From JAWLGW01 sp964569055 (lineage in GTDB: Bacteria; Planctomycetota; J058): DNA of 20,009 nt. Position 1 is the stretch's first letter. Each line of letters begins with the position of its first letter. The stretch covers positions 1 to 20,009 of the forward strand of contig CAZMSZ010000106.1 in NCBI GenBank assembly GCA_964569055.1. The letters are read 5' to 3'. The position numbers and the translations under genes are program-made. The notes beneath the pieces are model-generated. The model was not told the DNA's origin, did no database searches, and was given only the letters and a program-made list of their open reading frames with translations. Of the stretch, positions 1 to 7,227 are shown piece after piece.

Positions 1-3
1 CCC

Positions 4-1656
4 TCAATCCGCGTCGGACCCGATGATCTGCAGCTCGCCCTCGCCGAGCTCCGTCAAGGCCTGCCCCCAGTAGCGGTCGCACTCGCCGATCCCGACCACG
101 TGGACCGCGGTCCAGCGGAACAGCTCGAGCCGCTCGAGGTCGGGGCGGAAGTACTCGAGGTCCTGATACGGCCCGAGGTGGGTCTGGCGCCCCTTGCCCG
201 CCTCGCGCGGGCCGTGGCGGGTCACCTTGCCGGTCTCGGGGTCGACCTCGTCCCAGCTGCCCGCCGCGTCGACGTCCTCCTCGGGCCCCTTCCCGGTGAA
301 GTCGTCGCGGGTGGGCGCGCCGTCGGAGAGCACGAAGATCGCCTCGGCCAGGGCGTCGCGCGGGCAGCTCGGGCGGGCGCAGGCCTCGGGGTCGAGCACG
401 CCCTTGCGGCTGACGGCGAACGCCAGGCGGATCGCCGCGTGGAGGTTGGTGTTCCCGAACAGGCCCAGCCGGCCGCTGCCCTCCTGGGGCTGCGGCTCGA
501 TCCGGTCGAGCTCGGCGCAGGCCCTGGCCACGGTCTTGGGCTTGGCGGCGAGCAGCTTGGGGGTCGAGCGCAGCAGCTCGGCCGCGTCACCGAAGCGGAC
601 CACCGCGAACGCGGTGTCGTCGGTCAGCTCGCCCAGCGACAGCTTGAGGAACTCGCGCGCCGCGTCGAACCGGGTGCGGATCCGCTCCCAGTCCAGCCTC
701 TCGCGCGCCTTGCGCGCCCGCGAGCCGCTCGGCTGCTGCCGCCCCGCCCGCTCCTTCAGCTCGCCCAGCTCGCGCTCGGTGAGCGGCGCCAGCATGGAGT
801 CCGACATGTCGATCACGTAGACCAGGCGCTCCACGCCCTTGACCGTGATCCCCATGAAGTCGCTGTCCGCGAGCTTCGCGCCGCCGCGCACGCGGGTGGT
901 GTCCTCGTCGCCGGCGTCCGCCGGCTCGGGCGCGCCCTGACCGAACCGGCTCAGCCGCCGCTCGAGCAGGCGCTTGGCGCCCTCGGGGAGCTTGGGCCGC
1001 TGCAGCAGGCCCATCAGCGCCTGCACCAGCGGCGCGCAGGCGTCGGCGCCCGGCTCCTCGGTGGGGTCGAGCTCCACCCGGCGCTGCAGCGCGACCAGCG
1101 CCGCGCCGAGCGCGCCCGAGATCAGCTCGAGGTCGTCGCCCTTGGTCGGCAGCGCGCCCGCCTCCACCAGCGCGGCCAGCCCGGCGATCGTCGGCTCGAG
1201 CGCGCCGTCGCCGCGCCCGAGCGCGGTGATCGCCGCCGCCCGCCGCCAGGCCGGCGCCTTGGCGTCGTTCGCCACCAGCAGCAGCGGGGCCTCGCCCTGG
1301 CAGAGCATGGCGTTGTACTCCAGCCAGGCGTCCTTCCCCTTGGCGGCGGCCAGCCACTCACCGATCGCCCGCTGCGTGGCCTCGTCGCGCCCCGCGTAGC
1401 GCAGCCCGCTCGCCATCAGGAACCGCTCCTCCTCCTCGTGCGGCCCCTGCGGCGAGCGCCAGCGCTCCACGAGCAGCGGGATCCCCTGCCCGTCCGCCGC
1501 GGTCGCCAGCCGGAAGAAGGCGCGCGCCCGCAGCGCGAGCGCCTCGCTGTGCCCCTCGCGCCGGTAGAAGGCCTCCGTCTCGCCGAAGTCCTGCGCCAGC
1601 GCGCTCGGCGCCGTCGCGAGCAGCAGGGTGGTGACGTAGAGCAGCAGCGTCCGCAT
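4..1656 (-). CDS. Secreted von Willebrand factor A (VWA) domain protein
   Basis: The 550-residue product opens with a Sec signal peptide (hydrophobic residues 3-20, cleavage likely after SALAQ near 22), so it is exported. Residues 25-240 are helical and look HEAT- or TPR-like, without a family I can name. A VWA domain begins near residue 275. Its metal site (MIDAS) is visible as DMSDS at 283-287, Thr403 in GNTNLHAA, and Asp445 in LSDGAPT. VWA domains bind divalent metal and mediate protein contacts. An unusually polar insert (about 295-330) follows the first MIDAS strand. The frame is open upstream to 1821, but ATG at 1656 is chosen because it starts the signal peptide and has GGGGAGGA (minus strand, 1669-1662) at good spacing. 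It is divergent from the HExxH peptidase gene. The stop codon is at 4-6, so the gene is complete. The fold call is sure; the role is unknown. Confidence 0.88.
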   Translation of the reverse strand: MRTLLLYVTTLLLATAPSALAQDFGETEAFYRREGHSEALALRARAFFRLATAADGQGIPLLVERWRSPQGPHEEEERFLMASGLRYAGRDEATQRAIGEWLAAAKGKDAWLEYNAMLCQGEAPLLLVANDAKAPAWRRAAAITALGRGDGALEPTIAGLAALVEAGALPTKGDDLELISGALGAALVALQRRVELDPTEEPGADACAPLVQALMGLLQRPKLPEGAKRLLERRLSRFGQGAPEPADAGDEDTTRVRGGAKLADSDFMGITVKGVERLVYVIDMSDSMLAPLTERELGELKERAGRQQPSGSRARKARERLDWERIRTRFDAAREFLKLSLGELTDDTAFAVVRFGDAAELLRSTPKLLAAKPKTVARACAELDRIEPQPQEGSGRLGLFGNTNLHAAIRLAFAVSRKGVLDPEACARPSCPRDALAEAIFVLSDGAPTRDDFTGKGPEEDVDAAGSWDEVDPETGKVTRHGPREAGKGRQTHLGPYQDLEYFRPDLERLELFRWTAVHVVGIGECDRYWGQALTELGEGELQIIGSDAD

Positions 1657-1681
1657 GACGGTCCTCCCCGGGCGGCCCGGC

Positions 1682-1687
1682 AGGGTA
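1682..1687 (-). promoter_or_regulatory. Putative -10 box TACCCT of the VWA gene
   Basis: Read on the minus strand, GCTACCCTGCC has the form G(G/C)TANNNT that recurs before most transcription units of this window. It lies 25 bases before the ATG at 1656, leaving room for the GGGGAGGA ribosome site. No clear -35 box is visible. Confidence 0.45.
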
Positions 1688-1749
1688 GCACCAGGCCGCG
1701 CTCCGACGCGCGGCCCGAGGCGAGCTCCCCTCCGCCGCGCCGGATCCGG

Positions 1750-1755
1750 TAAGCT
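1750..1755 (+). promoter_or_regulatory. Putative -10 box TAAGCT of the HExxH peptidase gene
   Basis: GGTAAGCTCCC fits the recurring G(G/C)TANNNT element. It is 68 bases before the ATG at 1824, so the leader would be the longest in the set. The 167-base gap between the two divergent genes holds both putative promoters and nothing else I recognise. Confidence 0.4.
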
Positions 1756-1823
1756 CCCCCCACGCGCGGACCCGCGGGTCCCCTCGCCCAGCACCGGGGC
1801 GTCGCTCGCCAGACGAGGCACGC

Positions 1824-3044
1824 ATGAACCCGACGGACCTTTACGCTGGTCGGCGCCGCGCCGCCGTGCTCGCCTTCGCGCTCGTCGCGCTGACGTTCGC
1901 GCCGCCCGCGCGCGCCGACGAGGGCGACCGGATCGAGGACCTGCTCGATCAGGATCGGCTGCACGAGGCGCTCGCGGCGGCCGAGGCGTTCGTGAAGCGC
2001 GAGCCCGACTCGGCGCAAGCCCAGGGGCTGTACGGGCGGGCGCTGTTCGAGTTCGACCGGTTCGGGCCGGCGCGCGAGGCGCTGGCTCGCTCGGCCGAGC
2101 TGTCGCCCGAGATCTGGGGCCCGTGGGCGCACGGCTTCCTGGCGCGGATCGCCGCCTACTACGGCGAGGACGAGGCTTGCCGCGAGCACCTCGCGCAGGT
2201 CGAGGACGACCACTGGGTCAAGGTCAGCCTGAGCGCGCTCCTCGCGCCCGAGGGGTACGCCCGGCGCGACACCGAGCACTACGTCGTGTACAGCGACCCC
2301 GACGTGACCCGCGCCGGCGGCGACGTGCTCGGGAGCAAGCTGCTCGAGCTGATCTACGAGGGTTACTCCAAGGTGTTCCCGTTCGAGGTCGACCCCAAGC
2401 GCAAGCACCGGGTCTACCTGTTCTCGAGCTACGAGCGCTTCGACGCCATGTGCCGGGCCATGGGGCGCGACGGCGGCAACGGCATGGCCGGCTACTTCTA
2501 CTCCGAGGAGGGCGCGCTCCTGGTGCGGACCCGCGCCTCCGAGCCCGGGGCGCGCGGCGGGTTCACCGGCCAGGGGATCCGCACGCTGTTCCACGAGGCG
2601 TTCCACCAGTTCATTCGCATGCACGCCCGGAACATCCCCGACTGGTTCAACGAGGGGCTGGCGATGTACTTCGAGACCGCGCGCCAGGCGGGCCCGCGCA
2701 AGCTGGCGATCGGCGGGCTGCACCCCAACCGGGTCGACCAGCTCCGGCGCGCGCTCGACGGGCGCGCGCGCCCGGGCCTGCTCAGCCTGCGTGAGCTCCT
2801 CACGCTCAGCTACGACGACTTCCACGACAAGTCGCGCGAGAGCCTCAACTACTCGCACGCCTGGGGCTTCGTGCACTTCCTCCTGGACGGCATGGGGAAG
2901 AAGGGGCGCAAGCTGGTGCGCGACTACTTCAAGGTGCTCAACGCCGGGCGCCCTGCGGCCGAGGCCCACGCGGAGACGTTCGGCGACCTCGACCTCGCCC
3001 GGCTCGAGCTGGCCTGGGCCGAGTACGTCAAGCGGCTGAACTGA
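1824..3044 (+). CDS. Secreted TPR/HExxH metallopeptidase-like protein (DUF1570 / peptidase MA-like)
   Basis: The 406-residue protein begins with a twin-arginine-flanked hydrophobic stretch (residues 10-31, likely cut after ARA), so it is probably exported. Residues 33-125 look like degenerate TPR helices. The C-terminal half resembles the gluzincin-like peptidases that include DUF1570. The zinc motif HEAFH is at 257-261 and a probable third ligand, Glu277, lies in WFNEGLA, 16 residues after the second His. All three ligands and the catalytic Glu258 are intact, so activity is plausible, but the substrate is unknown. A weak GAGG (1815-1818) precedes the ATG. It is divergent from the VWA gene and 19 bases upstream of the dioxygenase gene, with which it may be co-transcribed. 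Confidence 0.8.
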   Translation: MNPTDLYAGRRRAAVLAFALVALTFAPPARADEGDRIEDLLDQDRLHEALAAAEAFVKREPDSAQAQGLYGRALFEFDRFGPAREALARSAELSPEIWGPWAHGFLARIAAYYGEDEACREHLAQVEDDHWVKVSLSALLAPEGYARRDTEHYVVYSDPDVTRAGGDVLGSKLLELIYEGYSKVFPFEVDPKRKHRVYLFSSYERFDAMCRAMGRDGGNGMAGYFYSEEGALLVRTRASEPGARGGFTGQGIRTLFHEAFHQFIRMHARNIPDWFNEGLAMYFETARQAGPRKLAIGGLHPNRVDQLRRALDGRARPGLLSLRELLTLSYDDFHDKSRESLNYSHAWGFVHFLLDGMGKKGRKLVRDYFKVLNAGRPAAEAHAETFGDLDLARLELAWAEYVKRLN

Positions 3045-3063
3045 GCCGCGGGGAACCGACCTC

Positions 3064-3855
3064 ATGAGCGACCGCCCGGCGATCGACGCGCCCGCGCTCG
3101 AGCGCTTCGTCGAGGAGGGGTACGTCCGCCTCGAGGGCGCGATCCCGCCCGACGTCGCCGAGGCCTGCCGCGCGCTGCTGTGGCCGCAGACCGGCTGCGA
3201 CCCGGCCGACCCGGCCACCTGGACCCGCCCGGTGGTCCGGCTCGGCGGCCGCTGGGACGAGCCGTTCCGCCGCGCCGCCGCCGCGCCCGCGCTCGAGGCG
3301 GCGTTCGACCTCCTGGTCGGCCGCGGGCGCTGGCGCCCGCTCGGCGGGCTGGGCACGTTCCCGATCCGGTTCCCCAGCGCCGAGGACCCGGGCGACACGG
3401 GCTGGCACGTGGACGCCAGCTTCCCGGGCGCCGACCCCGACGACCTCTTCGCCGCCCGCGTGAACGTCCGCTCGCGCGGGCGGGCCCTGCTGCTCTTGGT
3501 GCTGCTGTCCGACGTGGGCGAGGACGACGCGCCCACCCGCCTGCGCCTGGGCTCGCACCAGGCCGTGGCGCGTCTCCTCGCGCCCCACGGCGAGGAGGGG
3601 CTGTCGTTCATGGAGCTGGCGGGGCGCCTCGAGGCCACGGCCGAGCTCCCCGAGGCCACCGCCACCGGCCCCGCGGGCACCGTCTACGTGTGCCACCCGT
3701 TCTTGGTCCACGCGGCGCAGCCGCACCGCGGCCGCGTGCCCCGGTTCATGGCGCAGCCCCCCGTGCTCCCGGCGGACGAGCCCTCGCTCGAGGGCGAGGA
3801 GGCCGCGCTCCCACCCGTGTGGCGCGCGATCCGGCGGGCGCTCGCTCGGAGGTAG
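3064..3855 (+). CDS. Phytanoyl-CoA dioxygenase (PhyH)-family Fe(II)/2-oxoglutarate oxygenase
   Basis: The 263-residue protein has the iron facial triad of PhyH-type oxygenases: HVD (His115, Asp117) in GWHVDASFPG and distal His216 in VCHPFLVHAAQPH, with Arg224 or Arg227 placed to bind the 2-oxoglutarate carboxylate. The N-terminal helix region (8-40, ending in ACRALLW) is also typical. The family hydroxylates small molecules using 2-oxoglutarate and O2, and the substrate here cannot be read from sequence. No signal peptide is seen, so it is cytoplasmic. ATG at 3064 follows a short GGGGA (3050-3054) and sits 19 bases after the peptidase stop, suggesting one transcript. The stop at 3853-3855 is 32 bases before homology to the remnant gene on the other strand begins. 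Confidence 0.82.
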   Translation: MSDRPAIDAPALERFVEEGYVRLEGAIPPDVAEACRALLWPQTGCDPADPATWTRPVVRLGGRWDEPFRRAAAAPALEAAFDLLVGRGRWRPLGGLGTFPIRFPSAEDPGDTGWHVDASFPGADPDDLFAARVNVRSRGRALLLLVLLSDVGEDDAPTRLRLGSHQAVARLLAPHGEEGLSFMELAGRLEATAELPEATATGPAGTVYVCHPFLVHAAQPHRGRVPRFMAQPPVLPADEPSLEGEEAALPPVWRAIRRALARR

Positions 3856-4088
3856 GGGCGGAACGCGGGCAGCAGCAGCCGCGTCGGGACCACGCCCGCC
3901 GGATCGCGCTCCAGGTTGGCGAAGGCGGGCTCGATCGGGAGCAGGCCCGCGTGGCTGAACGCGAGGCGATACCCCTCCAGGCGCGCCGGCTCGCTGGCGA
4001 GCGGCCGCAGGCGCCGGCGCGCGAGCACGCGCGCGGACATGTTGGCGCCGTAGGCGAAGTACCACACGTCGGACGACGACGCGCTCAC
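3684..4088 (-). pseudogene. Truncated gamma-glutamylcyclotransferase (AIG2/GGCT-like) gene
   Basis: Residues 8-67 of this minus-strand frame match the N-terminal part of the GGCT fold, including the signature VWYFAYGANM (canonical FAYGSN) and the run LEGYRLAFSHAG. After GVV at residue 67 (about 3888) the match stops. The usual continuation (a GVLYRL-type strand, then the loop with the catalytic Glu) is missing in all three frames. From 3855 on, the frame is simply the antisense of the dioxygenase gene. About half the domain is therefore absent, including the acid/base Glu, and I read it as a deletion remnant. It starts with GTG at 4088 and still has a promoter-like box upstream. It is possible that the 134-residue frame is translated, but it should not be an active cyclotransferase. 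Confidence 0.62.
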
Positions 4089-4113
4089 TCGGCCCCCGAT
4101 CGTGCGACCGTCG

Positions 4114-4119
4114 ATTCTA
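4114..4119 (-). promoter_or_regulatory. Putative -10 box TAGAAT of the truncated GGCT gene
   Basis: GCTAGAATCGA on the minus strand fits the recurring G(G/C)TANNNT element, 25 bases before the GTG at 4088. It is the copy closest to the classical TATAAT. It lies in the 48-base gap between the remnant and the next minus-strand gene. Confidence 0.42.
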
Positions 4120-4136
4120 GCGCCGCGCCGAGCGCC

Positions 4137-4565
4137 TCACGCGGCCGGCCAGGGCAGCTCCATCACCCCGCGCCAGGGCGTCGCCTTCCAGTGGCCCATC
4201 AGGCGCCGCATGCGCTCGAGCGCCCGCGCCGTGAACGCCTCGTCCGCGCCGGTCATTTCGAAGTACAGCGCCCGGTCGAAGCGGCCGTTCCACAGCGACT
4301 GGAACGGTCCCGCGAGCTGCTCGGCGCGGACGAGCCCGGGCGAGGGGCTGCGCGAGCGCGCGGCGAGCTCGTCGAGCGTCACCCCGCTCGCCAGCGTCCC
4401 CCACAGCCCGTCGTCGATCCCGGCCGCGGCCTCCACGGCGTAGTGGGCGAGGTCGTGCACCAGGTAGCTGCGGGTCTCGAGCTCGCGCCCCTCGCGCCTC
4501 CCGTCGGGTCGGATCACGTCGAGGCGATGGCGCTGGCCGTCGAGCTTGGTGAAGAGCGCGCGCAT
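4137..4565 (-). CDS. Conserved hypothetical protein with HDLAHYAVE motif
   Basis: The protein has 142 residues, soluble, without signal peptide or membrane segment. I recognise it only as the type of small conserved bacterial protein that opens with FTKLDGxRHRLxVxRxDGxxE (residues 5-26), followed by ELETRSYLVHDLAHYAVE (28-45). The His/Asp/His/Glu cluster at 37-45 could bind metal, but no function is established to my knowledge. The frame is open upstream to 4796. ATG at 4565 is preferred because homology starts there, GGAG lies about 8 bases upstream on the minus strand, and the upstream part is antisense to the next gene. It is divergent from the DUF2293 gene, with mirrored promoter boxes in the 73-base gap. 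Confidence 0.72.
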   Translation of the reverse strand: MRALFTKLDGQRHRLDVIRPDGRREGRELETRSYLVHDLAHYAVEAAAGIDDGLWGTLASGVTLDELAARSRSPSPGLVRAEQLAGPFQSLWNGRFDRALYFEMTGADEAFTARALERMRRLMGHWKATPWRGVMELPWPAA

Positions 4566-4591
4566 CCGGCTGCTCCGGGGCGAGGCCGGGC

Positions 4592-4597
4592 ACTCTA
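4592..4597 (-). promoter_or_regulatory. Putative -10 box TAGAGT of the HDLAHYAVE gene
   Basis: GGTAGAGTGCC on the minus strand is 26 bases before the ATG at 4565. It forms one arm of a perfect 8-base inverted repeat with the box of the opposite gene (ACTCTACC at 4592-4599, GGTAGAGT at 4622-4629). Confidence 0.5.
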
Positions 4598-4623
4598 CCG
4601 CGCGGGCTGTCGGGAGGTCCGGG

Positions 4624-4629
4624 TAGAGT
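4624..4629 (+). promoter_or_regulatory. Putative -10 box TAGAGT of the DUF2293 gene, probable leaderless start
   Basis: GGTAGAGTCCG ends only 9 bases before the ATG at 4639, and no Shine-Dalgarno-like purine run lies between. If transcription starts 6 to 8 bases after the box, the mRNA has almost no leader. The box is identical to that of the divergent neighbour. Confidence 0.5.
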
Positions 4630-4638
4630 CCGCGCCTC

Positions 4639-5493
4639 ATGAGCTCGAGCGACCCGAGCGTGCGGACGGTGCGACCCGGACCGAAGCTGGACGGGCTCCC
4701 CACCTGGATCTGCGTCGAGACGGGCGAGCGGGTCACGCCGCCCGCGGGCTGGGCGGTGCTCCCGCCGGGGGACGCGCTCGCCACGCGGCGGGTCAAGCAG
4801 GGCGGGGTGCACTGGGTCGCGCAGGAGTGGCGCGGCAGGAAGCGGTTCGCCCGGGGCGTGCTCGCGCCGGCCGAGCGGATCGAGCGGGTGCTGCGCGAGG
4901 TCGAGGCCGAGCGGGCCAGCCCGCACTACGCGCGGCGGCTGCGGGCCTCGCGCGAGCGGAGCGCGCGCAAGCAGGACGAGTACGTGGGCGAGTTCGAGGC
5001 GGCGGTGCGCGCGTTCCTCGCCTTCCCGCCCCGCTACGCGGCGCTCGCCGCCGACCTCGCCGCGCGCGTGACCGCGCACACCACCGAGGTCGGCGCGGGG
5101 ACGGTGGGGCGGACGCGGCGGATCGCGGTCGAGGAGCGGGCGGCGGCCGCCGTGATCGCGTGGATGCGCCACCACACGACCGAGTACGACCGCATGGAGG
5201 TGGCGCGGGTCAAGGGCGAGCGGCGCGAGGTCCGCCGGCGCCTGGCCAGGCGCTCGCACGCGCTGCTCGACCGGCTGCGGCGCGGCGAGGAGGTCGACCC
5301 CGCGACCTGCCCGCTCCACCGCGCGCTGGCCCGGCTCGCGGCGCTGGAGCGGCCCGCGCCGCGCGCCGCGCCGCGCGAGGCGAGCCGCCCGGCCGCGCCG
5401 CGGGCCGCCGAGGTCGCGGCCGGCCGGCCGCTGTGGCAGGCGCCGCTCCTGCGCCGCACCGACGCGGGCGGGGGTGTCGGGACCGGTCGCTAG
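4639..5493 (+). CDS. DUF2293 domain-containing protein
   Basis: The 284-residue protein is basic, soluble and rich in Arg and Ala. Residues 15-75 form a small N-terminal part with several Trp residues (PTWICVETGE, VHWVAQEW). The DUF2293 match is about 120-213, with the typical core AAVIAWMRHHTTEYDRM (170-186) followed by a charged helix of the KGERREVRRRLARRSHALLD type. DUF2293 has no known function. The basic character suggests nucleic acid contact, which is inference. The C-terminus from 238 is low-complexity Pro/Ala/Arg. The helicase gene follows 39 bases downstream, so the two may share a transcript, though the helicase has its own promoter-like box over this stop codon. Confidence 0.72.
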   Translation: MSSSDPSVRTVRPGPKLDGLPTWICVETGERVTPPAGWAVLPPGDALATRRVKQGGVHWVAQEWRGRKRFARGVLAPAERIERVLREVEAERASPHYARRLRASRERSARKQDEYVGEFEAAVRAFLAFPPRYAALAADLAARVTAHTTEVGAGTVGRTRRIAVEERAAAAVIAWMRHHTTEYDRMEVARVKGERREVRRRLARRSHALLDRLRRGEEVDPATCPLHRALARLAALERPAPRAAPREASRPAAPRAAEVAAGRPLWQAPLLRRTDAGGGVGTGR

Positions 5494-5496
5494 ACT
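5491..5496 (+). promoter_or_regulatory. Putative -10 box TAGACT of the helicase gene
   Basis: GCTAGACTGGC fits G(G/C)TANNNT, and its TAG is also the stop codon of the DUF2293 gene. It lies 36 bases before the GTG at 5533. The overlap with a stop codon makes chance agreement more likely here than elsewhere. Confidence 0.35.
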
Positions 5497-5532
5497 GGCC
5501 CGATCACACCCCGAACGGACCGCGCCCCGCGA

Positions 5533-7227
5533 GTGACCGCCTCCCCGCCCACGCTCCGCCCCTACCAGGAGGCCGCGATCGCCGCGGTGCTCGCCGCGCG
5601 CAAGCGGGGCGTGCGGCGCATGGTGGTGTGCCTGCCGACCGGCGCGGGCAAGACCGTGATCTTCGCGCGGCTGGCGGCCATCGCGCGCCGCCCCGTGCTG
5701 GTGCTGGCCCACCGCGCCGAGCTGGTCGAGCAGGCGCGCGACAAGCTCGAGCGCGCGCTGGCCGGCCGGGCCAGCGTCTCGATCGAGCAAGGGGAGCGGC
5801 GCGCCGACCCGGCCGCCAAGGTGGTCGTGTGCTCGATCCGCTCCCTGCGCGAACAGCGGCTGCGACGGCTGGTGGCCGCGCGCCCGCCGGGGCTGGTGGT
5901 CTACGACGAGTGCCACCACGCCACGGCCGAGGACAACGAGCGCGTGCTGCGCAGCCTGGGCGCGTTCGAGGCGGGCTGGGACGGGACGCTGCTCGGCTTC
6001 ACCGCGACCACCGTCCGCGGCGACGGGGTCGGGCTGGGGCGGGTGTTCGAGGAGATCGTCTACAGCCGCTCGCTGCGCGACATGATCGCCGACGGCTACC
6101 TCGTCCCGCTGCGCGGCTTCCGGATCGCGACCGAGGCGGACCTGCGCGCGCTCCGCCCCGGCGCGCGGGACTTCGCGGCCGACGAGCTGGGCGAGGCGGT
6201 GGACGTCGAGGCGCGCAACGCGCTCGTGGCGCGCTCGATCCAGGAGCTGGCCCGCGACCGGCGCACGATCGCGTTCTGCGTGACGGTAGCCCACGCCACG
6301 CACCTCGCCCGCGCCCTGCGCGCGGTGGGGGTCGCGGCGGGCGTGGTCCACGGCGAGCTGGCGGCCGACGAGCGCGCGCGGGTCCTGGCCGCCTTCCGCG
6401 CGGGCGCGCTGCAGGTCGTGACCAACGTGGGCGTGCTCACCGAGGGGTTCGACGACCCGGGCGTGTCGTGCGTGGCCATGGCGCGCCCCACCCGCAGCGC
6501 CGGCCTGTACGCCCAGTGCGTGGGGCGCGGCACCCGGCTGCTGGAGGGCAAGCGCGACTGCCTGGTGCTCGACTTCGTCGACCTCTCGGGCCTGGCGCTG
6601 GTGACCCTGCCCACGCTGTTCGGGCTGCCCGAGGGCCTCGACCTCCAGGGCGAAGACGCCGCGGCCGCCGCGGGGCGCTACCAGCAGCTCCTGCTCGACG
6701 CGCCCGGCCTCGAGGTCGAGCCGGGCGAGATCACGCTGGCCGAGATCCAGGAGCGTGCCGCCGCGTTCGACCCGCTCACGCTGCGGGTCGACCCCGAGGT
6801 GAGCGCGATCTCGGCCAACGCCTGGTGCTCGCTCGGGAGCGCCGGCCTGGCGCTCCACGTCCAGCGCGGCCGCCGCCCCCTCGAGGTCCTGGTCCTGGCG
6901 CGCGGACGCGGCGCGAGCCGCTACCAGGTGCGGCTGGCCGGCAAAGAAGTCGCGACCTTCGCCCGGCTGGAGGAGGCGGTGGAGGCGGTCGACTACGAGG
7001 TCGCCCGCATGGGCCCCAAGGTCGCCGCCTCGGCCCGCCCGAGCGCCCCTTGGCGGCGCGACCCGGTCCCGCCCGCCCTCGCCGAGCGCCTGGCCGCGCT
7101 CCGCCCGCCCCGGCGCGCGAGCCGGCTGGGCGACGCGCTGGCGCACCTCGCCTTCGCCGAGCACGGTCCCGGGCGGCGGTCGAGGCGAGCTCAGTCCAGC
7201 GAGGCGATCGGCGGCACCGGCCGGTAG
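5533..7227 (+). CDS. Superfamily 2 DEAD/DEAH-box helicase
   Basis: The 564-residue protein shows the SF2 motifs in order: Q-like motif LRPYQEAAI (8-16), Walker A PTGAGKT (35-41), motif Ia VLAHRAEL (57-64), motif II DECHH (125-129), motif III FTATT (156-160), motif V TEGFDDPG (303-310) and motif VI QCVGRGTR (328-335). All key residues are present, so it should hydrolyse ATP and translocate on or unwind nucleic acid. It fits the COG1061 group of DEXH helicases that includes XPB- and phage-type enzymes. Residues 345-560 are a C-terminal region of unclear identity. Its end resembles the tail seen in phage-like helicases of this group. The start is GTG at 5533, with no strong ribosome site. The 3' end overlaps the convergent lipoprotein gene by 37 bases. 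Nothing nearby shows that it belongs to a defence system. Confidence 0.88.
   Translation: MTASPPTLRPYQEAAIAAVLAARKRGVRRMVVCLPTGAGKTVIFARLAAIARRPVLVLAHRAELVEQARDKLERALAGRASVSIEQGERRADPAAKVVVCSIRSLREQRLRRLVAARPPGLVVYDECHHATAEDNERVLRSLGAFEAGWDGTLLGFTATTVRGDGVGLGRVFEEIVYSRSLRDMIADGYLVPLRGFRIATEADLRALRPGARDFAADELGEAVDVEARNALVARSIQELARDRRTIAFCVTVAHATHLARALRAVGVAAGVVHGELAADERARVLAAFRAGALQVVTNVGVLTEGFDDPGVSCVAMARPTRSAGLYAQCVGRGTRLLEGKRDCLVLDFVDLSGLALVTLPTLFGLPEGLDLQGEDAAAAAGRYQQLLLDAPGLEVEPGEITLAEIQERAAAFDPLTLRVDPEVSAISANAWCSLGSAGLALHVQRGRRPLEVLVLARGRGASRYQVRLAGKEVATFARLEEAVEAVDYEVARMGPKVAASARPSAPWRRDPVPPALAERLAALRPPRRASRLGDALAHLAFAEHGPGRRSRRAQSSEAIGGTGR

Noticed and set aside
1657..1821. Longer start of the VWA gene at 1821.
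   Set aside because: It would bury the signal peptide behind 55 Arg/Gly/Pro-rich residues and run through the promoter region of the divergent gene. ATG at 1656 has a strong ribosome site.
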